Origin: an uncultured Lentisphaeria bacterium | GTDB taxonomy: Bacteria > Verrucomicrobiota > Lentisphaeria > Oligosphaerales > Oligosphaeraceae | Length of the DNA stretch: 64,000 nt | Direction of reading: 5' to 3' | Assembly (NCBI GenBank): GCA_934661755.1 | Contig: CAKUJM010000001.1 | Coordinates: forward strand, 35,293-99,292 | In this document: positions 42,751 to 51,335 of the stretch, piece by piece | Position numbering within the stretch: position 1 is the stretch's first letter | Layout: the number at the start of each line of letters is the position of its first letter | Translations under genes and position numbers: made by a program | The notes under the pieces: generated by a model | Database searches by the model: none | What the model was told of the DNA's origin: nothing | The model's input: the letters and a program-made list of their open reading frames with translations, nothing else

Positions 42751-44865
42751 TCAGGCCCCTGTCAGGTGCAGTATATAGCAATCATAATCTCCGGTGACCT
42801 CGAGCTGCAGCCCGAGGGTCATCGCCCCGGCTCCCGTGATCTCCTCCCGGATTTGCGGAATGGCCATGGTATTTCGTCCATGGACTTCGATATGGTATTT
42901 CAAGCCGGGGGCCAGCCAGCGGAGCCGCACTGCCGGCAGCCGCCTTGAGAGCCGCTGCTGGGTTCCGAACACGAATACGACCGCCTCGTTGCGGTCTGGC
43001 GAAACATATTCGTAGACGAAGCGCGGGTATTTTTCCGCGGTTTCAATCCGGAGGAAATCCGCAAAATGGGTGACCCGGCGCAATTTCTTGAACAGCTGGA
43101 TGTAGCCATGGAGCTCCTCGAGCTCAGCAGCTGTGCATTTGCGCAAATCCAGCGAAAAGGAGAGGTCGCCGAGCATTCCGGCATAGGCCTGGAATTTCCT
43201 GGGGATGCGACGGAGATTGAAATCCCGGGTGGAGTCGGAGATATGCGCGCCCCCTCCGGCGCATCTGGGCAGGTTCAGATAGGTGAATCCGGCATGGAGG
43301 CACAGCGCGTCGAGGGCATCCTGGTCGTCGGAGCGGTTGCAGCGCGAAAAGTACCTGGCCATGTCAAGGCTGATCCTGCCGGCGCCCGAGGCGCAGTTTT
43401 CGAAGATGACATCGGGGAATTCGTCGACAAGCCGCCTCCAGATCCCGTTGAAATTGAGCACATAGTCAATCCAAATGCGATCTCCGCCCGGCGAGGAGAA
43501 ATAGCAGTTCATGTCCAGCTTCAGGTAGTCGATGCCGGTCGTCAGCAGCAATTCGCGGAGCTGTCCGTAGAGGTTGTCGGCGGCCTCCCGGTTGGCGAGA
43601 TTGACCATGACTGTCCGTCTGCCGATGTCAGGGCGTTCGCGGCAGGATGGCGCGATTCCCGGATAATGCATTGCCCAATCGGGATGTTCCCTGTAGAAGC
43701 GGCTGCAAAGTTCGCACGACTCGATTTCCACCCACAGGCCGAGTTTCATCCCGAGCTTCCGGGCCTGGGCGATCACCGGCGACAGCCCGCGGGGGAACTT
43801 CACGGGATCCGGCTGCCAGTCGCCAATATGGGTCTGCCAGCCATCGTCGATGACAAACAGCTCGGCGCCGGCCTGGCTGGCAAGCGACAGGTTTCCGATT
43901 ACCGAGGCTTCGTCCACATTGAGCCCGAGGCTGCACCAGGTGTTGGTCACCACCGGCATCGGCCGGACGGCGACGCCCCGTGGCGACAGTTCATCCCGGA
44001 TCAGGTGGTGGATGACGCGCGTCATTTCGGAGAAGCCGCCATCGACTCTTCCGGCGCAGAACTGCGGGGTGGTGAAGGTCTCGCCCGGCTGCAATGTCAG
44101 CGCGTTGTCGTATTCGTCTATTCCGCCGAGAACGCAGGTCATGTCATAGGGGTTGGAGTCAACCGTGATTCTCCAGTTGCCATTCCAGAAGAGCGCGCCG
44201 AAGAACACCTCGCCGGAGAACTCGGTGGCGGTGCCGTCGTCGAGGGCAAAGAACGGCTCGTGGAATGGTCCGGACAGACCGGTGCGGTTCTGCAGCACAT
44301 GGCGTCCCTTCCCGGGGAAGTCGCGCTGGATCATGTGCTCCATGTTGGCGTGCCCCCACAACCTGGTAAGCCGCCAGTCGGTGGCGGTGTCCGGCATCTG
44401 CCAGGCCGCGGAGGCATAGTTCTCCAGGGTCGCCGGGGCGGTGCCGGCATTGTGGATCTCCGCATGACGGAAAAGCAGCGACCCGGTCAGCCGGTAGTGC
44501 AGCTTTACCATGACATCCCCTCCATCGAGGGCGATGGCCAGCGAATCACCCGCCACCTCCGCACCGGAGAAGGCCAGCCTGGTGCCGCGATTGCCGCCGG
44601 GACGCGTGGCCTTCAGGGCGCATTCGTCAAAGAACTCGCCATGGAATGCAGGGTACTCCTGCCGCAGATTCGGGGTCATCGCCGGCTCAAAACGGCGGCC
44701 GCGGCGTTCCGTGATCGACGGCAGGTCGCCGATTTCGTGCAGCGGCGCCCCCCAATGGAGGTTGATGGGAAGCCCTTCCCCGGAGATTTCAATCCCGTAG
44801 CTGAAGAAGTCGTTGGTCAGCAGGAAACGCCGGTTGTCACGATCGGTTGAAATGGTGGTTGGCAT
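42751..44865 (-). CDS. GH36 alpha-galactosidase
   Basis: 704 residues from ATG 44865, which fits the family start better than the open frame from 44940. The layout is an N-terminal beta-supersandwich (to about 290), a TIM barrel and a C-terminal beta domain. The nucleophile motif reads YLKLDMNCYF (Asp451) and the acid/base region RSDDQDA (Asp513), corresponding to KxDMN and SDxxDA in GH36. GIDYLKLD and EIESCELCSRFYREHPDW are also family-like. No signal peptide, so cytoplasmic removal of alpha-galactosyl groups from imported oligosaccharides. It is the last gene of the minus-strand pectin-like locus and is followed by its terminator. Confidence 0.9.
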   Translation of the reverse strand: MPTTISTDRDNRRFLLTNDFFSYGIEISGEGLPINLHWGAPLHEIGDLPSITERRGRRFEPAMTPNLRQEYPAFHGEFFDECALKATRPGGNRGTRLAFSGAEVAGDSLAIALDGGDVMVKLHYRLTGSLLFRHAEIHNAGTAPATLENYASAAWQMPDTATDWRLTRLWGHANMEHMIQRDFPGKGRHVLQNRTGLSGPFHEPFFALDDGTATEFSGEVFFGALFWNGNWRITVDSNPYDMTCVLGGIDEYDNALTLQPGETFTTPQFCAGRVDGGFSEMTRVIHHLIRDELSPRGVAVRPMPVVTNTWCSLGLNVDEASVIGNLSLASQAGAELFVIDDGWQTHIGDWQPDPVKFPRGLSPVIAQARKLGMKLGLWVEIESCELCSRFYREHPDWAMHYPGIAPSCRERPDIGRRTVMVNLANREAADNLYGQLRELLLTTGIDYLKLDMNCYFSSPGGDRIWIDYVLNFNGIWRRLVDEFPDVIFENCASGAGRISLDMARYFSRCNRSDDQDALDALCLHAGFTYLNLPRCAGGGAHISDSTRDFNLRRIPRKFQAYAGMLGDLSFSLDLRKCTAAELEELHGYIQLFKKLRRVTHFADFLRIETAEKYPRFVYEYVSPDRNEAVVFVFGTQQRLSRRLPAVRLRWLAPGLKYHIEVHGRNTMAIPQIREEITGAGAMTLGLQLEVTGDYDCYILHLTGA

Positions 44866-44988
44866 ATCGTTGTTTCGAATTGGGAGCTGGCGTGCCGTCT
44901 TGTGGACGCAGGCGTTTTCGCCGCCATTCCCGGGTTGCACGGCGCAGAAACGCCTGCGGAAGTCCTGGCGGATTTATGGGACGCCAGG

Positions 44989-46881
44989 CTAGCCGATGCG
45001 TTGCAGTTCAAGCAGCATTCCGGAATGCGCGGGGATTTCGCCAATGCCCTCCGCCGCCATCCACCCTTCGCGGATCGACAGTGCTGGAGTGATCGGCGCG
45101 GAGCTGTTATTGACAACCACGCATTTGCATTTGTCCGGGGATGAGCAGTCAGGATGCTCGGTGATGGTCACCAGCCGGTTGCCGGCGTGGACGAGACGCC
45201 TGGCGGCGGCCCTGGCCGCAAAGGGCGCATACAGCCCGCACCACTCCGGTTCCCGTGGCGAATGGAAGGCCCCGGGGCGCCCTGCCAGCGCCTTCTCCAC
45301 CGGCAACGTCAGAAGGCAGACCGCCCCCCTGCCGTATTTGTTGCGGATAAACACCGGATTGCCGTCTTCTTCCGCGCCCAGCACCTCCGCACCGATGGCG
45401 CGCAGATTCAACTTGAAGGGCGAGTCGATCTCGAATTCGCCGCATTCCGTGGTGAAGCGCGCGGGGCGGTTCCGCGCTTCGCGGCTGGCGACCTCGACTC
45501 CGAACACCGCCTCGAAGGGCGAAAGCGAGCCGTCGTCCAGCGAGACATAAAGCGTGGCGCCGTCTTCCACGCGCCGCAGCAACTCCAGGTACTCGGAGCG
45601 GTGGATGGCGCACGCGCCGGAGACGCCCGGCATGATATACACCGGCGCGTCATCAAGCCGCTCATTGACGTACTGGAAGCGCAGATCGAAGCCATTCTGC
45701 TTTGCCAGCAGGAACGCGCTCCAGGCATTCGACATCGTCTGGTCGAATCCCTGTTCCCGGGTGAGGATGCATACGGCGTCGCGGCGGTGCGGCGGCAGCC
45801 GTCCGCCGTCCGGCAGCGAAGATAGGAAATCGCGGAAGTTCTTCAGTTCCGCGGCGACTTCCTTGGGGTGGCGCCCGGCGTCAAACAACCCCAGCTCGCG
45901 TTCCCAGGCGCTCCATTCGTATGGCGGGAATGGCAGATGCGCCTGGTCATACGCACACCACCACAGGTAGAATTCCGCACCATGGGCCCAGGCATTGAAG
46001 AGCGAGTTGCGCAAATAGAGCCCCTTTTCCCGGTTGGCGCAATACGACGGGCTCAGCGTGCCGTTCTCCTCCACCGCCGCTGGCCGTCCCGAGACATCCG
46101 AGTAGTAGAGCATTTCGAATGCCGCCTGGAAAGCGGCACGGATGCTGGTATGCGGATCAACTCGCGCCGCCTGCTTGGTGGGTGAATGCGGATAGGGATG
46201 GGCGGTGAGCAGGTCGCACAATTCACCCTGGGTCTGGATGGTCCAGCAATTTGCGCTGCCGGGCAGATCCTCGCCGGGCATAAGCCCATGCATCCCGGAG
46301 GCCACCGGCCGTGTCGCATCCTCAAGCCGGATTGCCGACGCGATCGCATTTGTCCACATCCAGGCATCGGCGGGATCCGCGACCTTGCCCATGCAGTTGC
46401 ACTCATTGCCCAGTTCCCAATATGCGATCGCCGGACAATCCCTCAGTTCACGCACCATCCGGCGGACAAACCGGACCTGCCATTTGATCGAGACGCTGTC
46501 GGCGAGGGGATTGAGCTTTTCAAGCGCAGGCGGGACAAACAGCGTCCCGCTCATCCAGCCGGTGACAATCGCCACGACCAGCTGCAGGCCGTTCTCCCCG
46601 GCGATCTCCGCCAGGGTCCGGAACCGTTCCACCATGAGGTCATCCACGCCATCAGACTGTCCGTCCAGCATCCGCCCCTTGCAGGACAGGCCGCGGACGA
46701 TGCCGCACCAGCCGGCGCTGGCCTCGATGGGCTGGAAATCCCGCCAGTTCGGGAATACGCGGACCAGCCGGCATCCCGTGCCGGCCAGCTGCCGGAAATC
46801 TTCCCGCACCACCCCCTCGTCCCACAATTCCCACATGCGGGTGCCGGCATGCGAGGCCCAGTAATTGCATCCAACAAGCAT
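44989..46881 (-). CDS. GH5/GH-A clan glycoside hydrolase (endo-mannanase/glucanase-like)
   Basis: 630 residues from ATG 46881 (MLVGCNYWASHAGTRMWELW), preceded by AGGATACGGAAA; the longer opening from 46977 looks non-coding. A TIM barrel of clan GH-A fills the first 330 residues, with the acid/base motif YWELGNECN and a nucleophile candidate in VEENGTLS. After it comes an alpha/beta region (MPGVSGACAIHRSEYLELLRRV, ATLYVSLDDGSLSPF) resembling the beta-galactosidase trimerisation domain, so relation to GH42 or GH5 subfamilies with this layout is possible. No signal peptide, so probably cytoplasmic. It is flanked by GH78 and GH36 genes in the same orientation. Substrate not readable. Confidence 0.7.
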   Translation of the reverse strand: MLVGCNYWASHAGTRMWELWDEGVVREDFRQLAGTGCRLVRVFPNWRDFQPIEASAGWCGIVRGLSCKGRMLDGQSDGVDDLMVERFRTLAEIAGENGLQLVVAIVTGWMSGTLFVPPALEKLNPLADSVSIKWQVRFVRRMVRELRDCPAIAYWELGNECNCMGKVADPADAWMWTNAIASAIRLEDATRPVASGMHGLMPGEDLPGSANCWTIQTQGELCDLLTAHPYPHSPTKQAARVDPHTSIRAAFQAAFEMLYYSDVSGRPAAVEENGTLSPSYCANREKGLYLRNSLFNAWAHGAEFYLWWCAYDQAHLPFPPYEWSAWERELGLFDAGRHPKEVAAELKNFRDFLSSLPDGGRLPPHRRDAVCILTREQGFDQTMSNAWSAFLLAKQNGFDLRFQYVNERLDDAPVYIMPGVSGACAIHRSEYLELLRRVEDGATLYVSLDDGSLSPFEAVFGVEVASREARNRPARFTTECGEFEIDSPFKLNLRAIGAEVLGAEEDGNPVFIRNKYGRGAVCLLTLPVEKALAGRPGAFHSPREPEWCGLYAPFAARAAARRLVHAGNRLVTITEHPDCSSPDKCKCVVVNNSSAPITPALSIREGWMAAEGIGEIPAHSGMLLELQRIG

Positions 46882-46989
46882 TTTCCGTATCCTGAATTTG
46901 TAGAAGGGCAGCGAGGCGTGGCGCAAAGACGCGACCTTGACGCCCCCTTCCCCGGGCATCCGCGCCCCCGGCGCCAAAGCCGCCGCGCA

Positions 46990-49245
46990 TCACGGATTCA
47001 CCGCAGCGATTTCAATGTCGTTCACGCCGTCTTCGAGCCGGCGCACCGACGCATCCGGCATGACCAGCGACGCGGGCTGCCCCGTCGGCACGCCGATGGC
47101 GATTTTCCAGCCGCCGGCGGTCCTTTCCCAGAAAATGTCGAGTCTCCCGGAAGGGACAAGACAGCTTGCCCGGACAAAGCCGAGGCCGCATCCGAAAGCC
47201 GGCGACAGCGTGATCTGCGCAAATCCCGGAGCATCCGGAGAGGGGCGCAACCCGGCGGCGTATTCGATCATCCATGCCGCAATGTCCCCGAACATGACAT
47301 GATTCTGCGAGGCGCTGGAGTACCAGTTCTCATGCAGGGTGGTCGCGCCCTGCTTTATCCAATGCCCCCAGCCGGGCTTTTCCGTCTGGGTGATGATTTT
47401 CAGCGCTGTGTCCGCATGGCCGTATTCCGCAAGCACCCGGGGGACGAAGAGCGCGCCGAGAATGCCAAAGTCCGCAGTATGGCTCCGGGCGGCGGACAAT
47501 GCCGCGATCCGGTCGGCAAGCGGCTTCCGGCAGCGCTGCGGCGCCAGTCCGCAGTATGCCGCGCAAGCCAGGGCAGTCATTCCGCCATCCCCATAATCGG
47601 TGTCGCCATTGCGGAATTCCCGCATGAACGCACTGCGGATCCGCGACGCCAGATCGTCGAGCCTGGCCGCCGCGTCAAGGCGTCCGCTCATCCGGCTATA
47701 ACGCGCCATGGTGGCCACATCCAGATGGAAGAAGGCGGTGGACGTCAATGCCGGAGGGCATATCCGCGCCATCGACCAATGGCACCAGTCGCCAAGGCCG
47801 ATCGCAACAATATGGTCCTCCGAGACCTCTTCCAGGTACTGCAAGTAGCGCATGATCCCGTCATACTGGGCCTCCATCGCCGAATTGTCGCCGGTGTGCA
47901 AATAGACCTGCCACGGTATGAGGACGAAGGCGCTGTCCCAGGCTGGGCCGGAAAAGCGGTTGTACCCCCAGCCGCCGGTGGGGACGATCGCCGGCAGCTG
48001 TCCATTGGGGCGCTGGCAGTCCCGGAAGGTCTGCAGCCAATGCGCGTACGCCGACGCGGAGTCGAAGAGCGCCAGGCCGGTGCGGCACGCCATCAGGGCG
48101 TCGCCGGTCCAGCCGTTCTTTTCGCGATGCGGGCAGTCGGTCGGAATGCCGGTGAAATTGCACAGGTAGGTGTGGGCGGTGCAGTTGAACAGCGCGTCCA
48201 GGACCGGCGACGACGACTCGAACGATGCCTTTTTCCGGAAATCGGTGTTCACCATCCGCGCCTCGATGCCGACAAGCTCGATTCCATCCGACATGAACAG
48301 CTGGACATAGCGGAATCCATGGTAGGTGAACGACGGCTCGCGGACCAAATCGCCGTCCCCGACCGTAATGATGTCGGTCTGCACCTTTCCGGAAAGGATC
48401 CCCGCCTCGATGTTGTGCTGGTCGAGATGGTCGTACGACACCAGCTCGGAGTAGTTGATCTCGATGCGGCCGCCGGCTTTTCCGCGGGCGTGGACACGCA
48501 CCCATCCGGTGAGATTTTCGCCGAAGTCGTAGATTGTCGAATTGATCGATGTCGTCCAGCTGGCCACCGGCGGCACCGTCCGGGTGACGCGGCACGGCGG
48601 CTGCCGCTGCTCGGTGAGGACGCCGCCGGGGCCGGGGACGATCACCGCCTGCGGCCACCGCGAGTCGTCAAAGCCGTTGTCGTTCCACCCCGGCATCTCC
48701 AGCCTCGCGTCATATTCCTCGCCGTTGCGCAGCTGGTTCTCCCGGATCGGCCCGTCGCGGAAGCATTTCCACGACGAGTCGGTCTTCGCCAGGACCTCCC
48801 CGCCGGACACCACCTCGCACAGCAGCTTCGGCTCGTCCTGCCATGGCGCCTTGTCGAAATGCCATACTTCCGCAGTCTGGCAATTGTACCAGCCATTGCC
48901 AAGCACTGCGGCAATGACATTGCATCCCGGCCGCAGCAGCGCGGCGACCTCGAAAACCAGGTACCTTGCGCGGCGGTCGTAGACTGTCGGCGCCGGGTCG
49001 AGGACATGGTCGCCGACCCGACGGCCGTTTATATACAGCTCGAAGTACCCCAGGCCGCAGACGAACGTCTTCGCGTCGGCGGGGACGGTCCGCAGTTCAA
49101 AGCATTTCCGGAAGTACGGCGCGGGCCGGGATGGCGCCCGCCAGTCGGCATGGCGGTCGCCGGAGCCGATCCACTTTGCCTTCCAGCTTCTCGGGGTTGC
49201 AAAGGTGCCTTGCTGCATGTCCATGGAATGCAGACCGGCCATCAT
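46990..49245 (-). CDS. GH78 alpha-L-rhamnosidase
   Basis: 751 residues. The N-terminal part has the beta-sandwich domains of GH78 (KAKWIGSGD, FELRTVPADAKTFVCGLGYFELYINGRRVG in sections, and LGNGWYNCQ). The (alpha/alpha)6 barrel shows the near-invariant DCPHREKNGWTGD with Asp370, Glu375 and Asp382, and the catalytic Glu639 in TLHENWYSSASQNHVMFG. These correspond to the four acidic residues known in this family. It has no obvious signal peptide. It removes terminal alpha-L-rhamnose, as found in rhamnogalacturonan and plant glycosides, and is the best clue that this locus targets pectin. Its ATG shares a base with the stop of the upstream DUF6259-like gene. Confidence 0.95.
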   Translation of the reverse strand: MMAGLHSMDMQQGTFATPRSWKAKWIGSGDRHADWRAPSRPAPYFRKCFELRTVPADAKTFVCGLGYFELYINGRRVGDHVLDPAPTVYDRRARYLVFEVAALLRPGCNVIAAVLGNGWYNCQTAEVWHFDKAPWQDEPKLLCEVVSGGEVLAKTDSSWKCFRDGPIRENQLRNGEEYDARLEMPGWNDNGFDDSRWPQAVIVPGPGGVLTEQRQPPCRVTRTVPPVASWTTSINSTIYDFGENLTGWVRVHARGKAGGRIEINYSELVSYDHLDQHNIEAGILSGKVQTDIITVGDGDLVREPSFTYHGFRYVQLFMSDGIELVGIEARMVNTDFRKKASFESSSPVLDALFNCTAHTYLCNFTGIPTDCPHREKNGWTGDALMACRTGLALFDSASAYAHWLQTFRDCQRPNGQLPAIVPTGGWGYNRFSGPAWDSAFVLIPWQVYLHTGDNSAMEAQYDGIMRYLQYLEEVSEDHIVAIGLGDWCHWSMARICPPALTSTAFFHLDVATMARYSRMSGRLDAAARLDDLASRIRSAFMREFRNGDTDYGDGGMTALACAAYCGLAPQRCRKPLADRIAALSAARSHTADFGILGALFVPRVLAEYGHADTALKIITQTEKPGWGHWIKQGATTLHENWYSSASQNHVMFGDIAAWMIEYAAGLRPSPDAPGFAQITLSPAFGCGLGFVRASCLVPSGRLDIFWERTAGGWKIAIGVPTGQPASLVMPDASVRRLEDGVNDIEIAAVNP

Positions 49246-51335
49246 CAGTCTATGAGGACGCGCACGCTGTGCGCGGCAATCTCCATGGCCGCCCCGGCGT
49301 CCAAAAGGGGCAGCCTCCGCCCGTCAGCCATGACTTCCAGCCATTTCCGGTCCGGGACCTGGAGGCGGTGCGAGTCCCGGGTGTGGTTGACGGCGACGAG
49401 GATTTCGCCGCCATCCGTGCCCTCCCAGATGCTGTACAGCACCGCCGGCTCTCCGCCGGAATCGCCGGCCGCGCCGCCATATCCGGCCAGGCGGGAGGAG
49501 AGCATCCGGCCGCTGACGCAATGGAATTTCGCCGCCCAGTCGAGGACCAGCCCGAGGCGTTCCCGCAGCTCCGGGTCATCAGCGTCTTCGGCATGGAAGC
49601 CTTGGAGCGACGGCATCACGCCGCCGACAATGTCCAGCGCAATGCCATGATAGAACGACTCGTCCCGGAGGCGGGTGCCGGTGCCATACAGCGGGATGAA
49701 ATCGTGATACACCGCGCTGAAGAGCGCAATGGCGGCGGCATTCTCGCCAAGCTGATGCGGCGGCAGCGCGCACTGGTATCCGAGGAAGAGCTGGAACGAG
49801 CCGATGAAGCACTCGATCACGGACTCGGAGGTGAATATGGCCTCCGGGCGCTTCCGGTCGGCCGCATCCCTCACACGGGTCATCATCTCCCGGTATCCCG
49901 CATACCAATAGTTGCCGTTTTCGTGATGCCCGTGCCGGCGGTTGCGGCATTGTATGGCAAAGGACGAGCTTATCTGGTCCAGGTATGCGCCGTCCAGCCC
50001 GCAGTCCAGGGCGCGCATGACATTGGCGATGACCTTGTCCTGCCAGAGCCGCGTGGTCGGGCACATCGGGATGAACGGGCGGTTGACATACGGCTCAATG
50101 TAATAGCGCCGCAGCTGCCCCGAAGCCGGATCGGCGACGGTGCATGCGGCCTCGCCGGCATTTTCCTGGTGCCACGATGGCATGTCCATGTTCCAGAGAC
50201 GGGCGTTTATATACGGGAAGACTTTGATTCCGCGCCGATGATATGCCTCCACGGCCTGCAGAAGCCGCTCCCGGTCGCGGGGTTCCAGCCGGTAGTCGGG
50301 GTAGTCGGAATCGTGTTCCTGGTTGTTCCAGCCGTACCAATGGAATGCCGGCGCCCCCGGCAGACGGCGCTGCAGCCACTCCAGCGCCGGGAGGATCTCC
50401 GCCAAGTCGCCACGGTCATTGGCTTCCATCCAGTTCCAGTACCACAGCGGCGTATCCGCCACCCATCCGGGCAGGTCGCGGCGTTCGCCCGTCCTCCCCC
50501 GGCTGCACCAGGCCTGGTGCACCGCCCACCGGCGGTAGATCTGCGCACCGTCCAGCCAATTTCCGGAATAGACTCCCAGCACCACCGGATACGGCAGACG
50601 ATAGCTGTCCCCGGACGCCACCGGGCTTTCCGGATAGCTCTTGAGCAGCATCGCGGCGTCGGCGCATCCGCGCGCGCCGTACATGCCGAACCTCTTGTAT
50701 GCGGCATCGGGATCATGCATGCCGAAGTACATGCCGCAGCTGGCGTTCCCGCAGAGCATGAACTGCATGGCCATCAGCCCCGGGTATTCCCCCGCCAGCC
50801 AATGCGGACGACGCTCATGCCCCGACGACTCCGTCGGGATGAATTCATCCCTGCCGGCCTCCGCCACCGGATCGGGAATCAGCGCCCCCCATTGCCAGGG
50901 GAGGGCCAGATAGCCGGCCGAATCCGGCGCAATCCCGTCCACGACCGGGAAGTGGATTTCTGCCAGGGCGCCGCCGGTGTGGTTGGCCACCTCGATGCGC
51001 CAATGCCATTGACATTCCCGCCGTTCGATCCGCACCTTCACCCCGGCGGCGCAACGCGAATCCGGATCCCAGGACAGCTCAAAGCACCCATCCGACAGCT
51101 CCGCGACGGCAAAGCCGCCGAAGTCGGCGGAGCTGACCACCCGCTCACCATGTCCATCGTCCGCGAAGACCAGCCGCCATAGCGACCGGCCGTGGAAGGC
51201 AAGCGCCCCCGCGTCATTCCCAATGGACCGGATGCCGCCGTTTTTTCCATCCAGGCTCAGCCAGGACGATGAATCCCCCAGGACAATTGTCCCGTCGCTG
51301 TTTTTATGCATATCCAATGCCTCCATGACAATCAC
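49245..51335 (-). CDS. DUF6259-like putative glycoside hydrolase
   Basis: 696 residues (or 688 from the second Met, MHKNSDGTI). An N-terminal beta-sandwich (WLSLDGKNGGIRSIGN ... FELSWDPDS) resembles the galactose-mutarotase-like start of several GH families. The middle TIM-barrel-like part has HWYGWNNQEHDSDYPDY, GIKVFPYINARLWNMDMPSW, GLDGAYLDQISSS and AIFTSESVIECFIG, typical of uncharacterised DUF6259 proteins of gut Bacteroidetes and Lentisphaerae, which look like alpha-galactosidase/GH36-type barrels. Candidate acids are Asp in DGAYLDQ and Glu in FTSESVIE. It overlaps the beta-helix gene by 4 bp (ATGA-type) and GH78 by 1 bp, so it is translationally coupled. Activity unknown. Confidence 0.6.
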   Translation of the reverse strand: MIVMEALDMHKNSDGTIVLGDSSSWLSLDGKNGGIRSIGNDAGALAFHGRSLWRLVFADDGHGERVVSSADFGGFAVAELSDGCFELSWDPDSRCAAGVKVRIERRECQWHWRIEVANHTGGALAEIHFPVVDGIAPDSAGYLALPWQWGALIPDPVAEAGRDEFIPTESSGHERRPHWLAGEYPGLMAMQFMLCGNASCGMYFGMHDPDAAYKRFGMYGARGCADAAMLLKSYPESPVASGDSYRLPYPVVLGVYSGNWLDGAQIYRRWAVHQAWCSRGRTGERRDLPGWVADTPLWYWNWMEANDRGDLAEILPALEWLQRRLPGAPAFHWYGWNNQEHDSDYPDYRLEPRDRERLLQAVEAYHRRGIKVFPYINARLWNMDMPSWHQENAGEAACTVADPASGQLRRYYIEPYVNRPFIPMCPTTRLWQDKVIANVMRALDCGLDGAYLDQISSSFAIQCRNRRHGHHENGNYWYAGYREMMTRVRDAADRKRPEAIFTSESVIECFIGSFQLFLGYQCALPPHQLGENAAAIALFSAVYHDFIPLYGTGTRLRDESFYHGIALDIVGGVMPSLQGFHAEDADDPELRERLGLVLDWAAKFHCVSGRMLSSRLAGYGGAAGDSGGEPAVLYSIWEGTDGGEILVAVNHTRDSHRLQVPDRKWLEVMADGRRLPLLDAGAAMEIAAHSVRVLID

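Noticed and set aside
46882..46989. Further copy of the intergenic repeat between GH78 and the GH5-like gene
   Set aside because: GCGTGGCGCAAAGACGCG recalls the CATGGCGCAA block, but the rest does not align. The segment at 62521-62600 was rejected for the same reason.
46186..49650. 1154-codon plus-strand open frame antisense to GH78 and the GH5-like gene
   Set aside because: GC-rich shadow of real genes on the other strand; no domain, start signal or sensible composition. Similar long shadows at 4080-6554 (-), 39024-41078 (-) and 43066-44850 (+) were dropped for the same reason.
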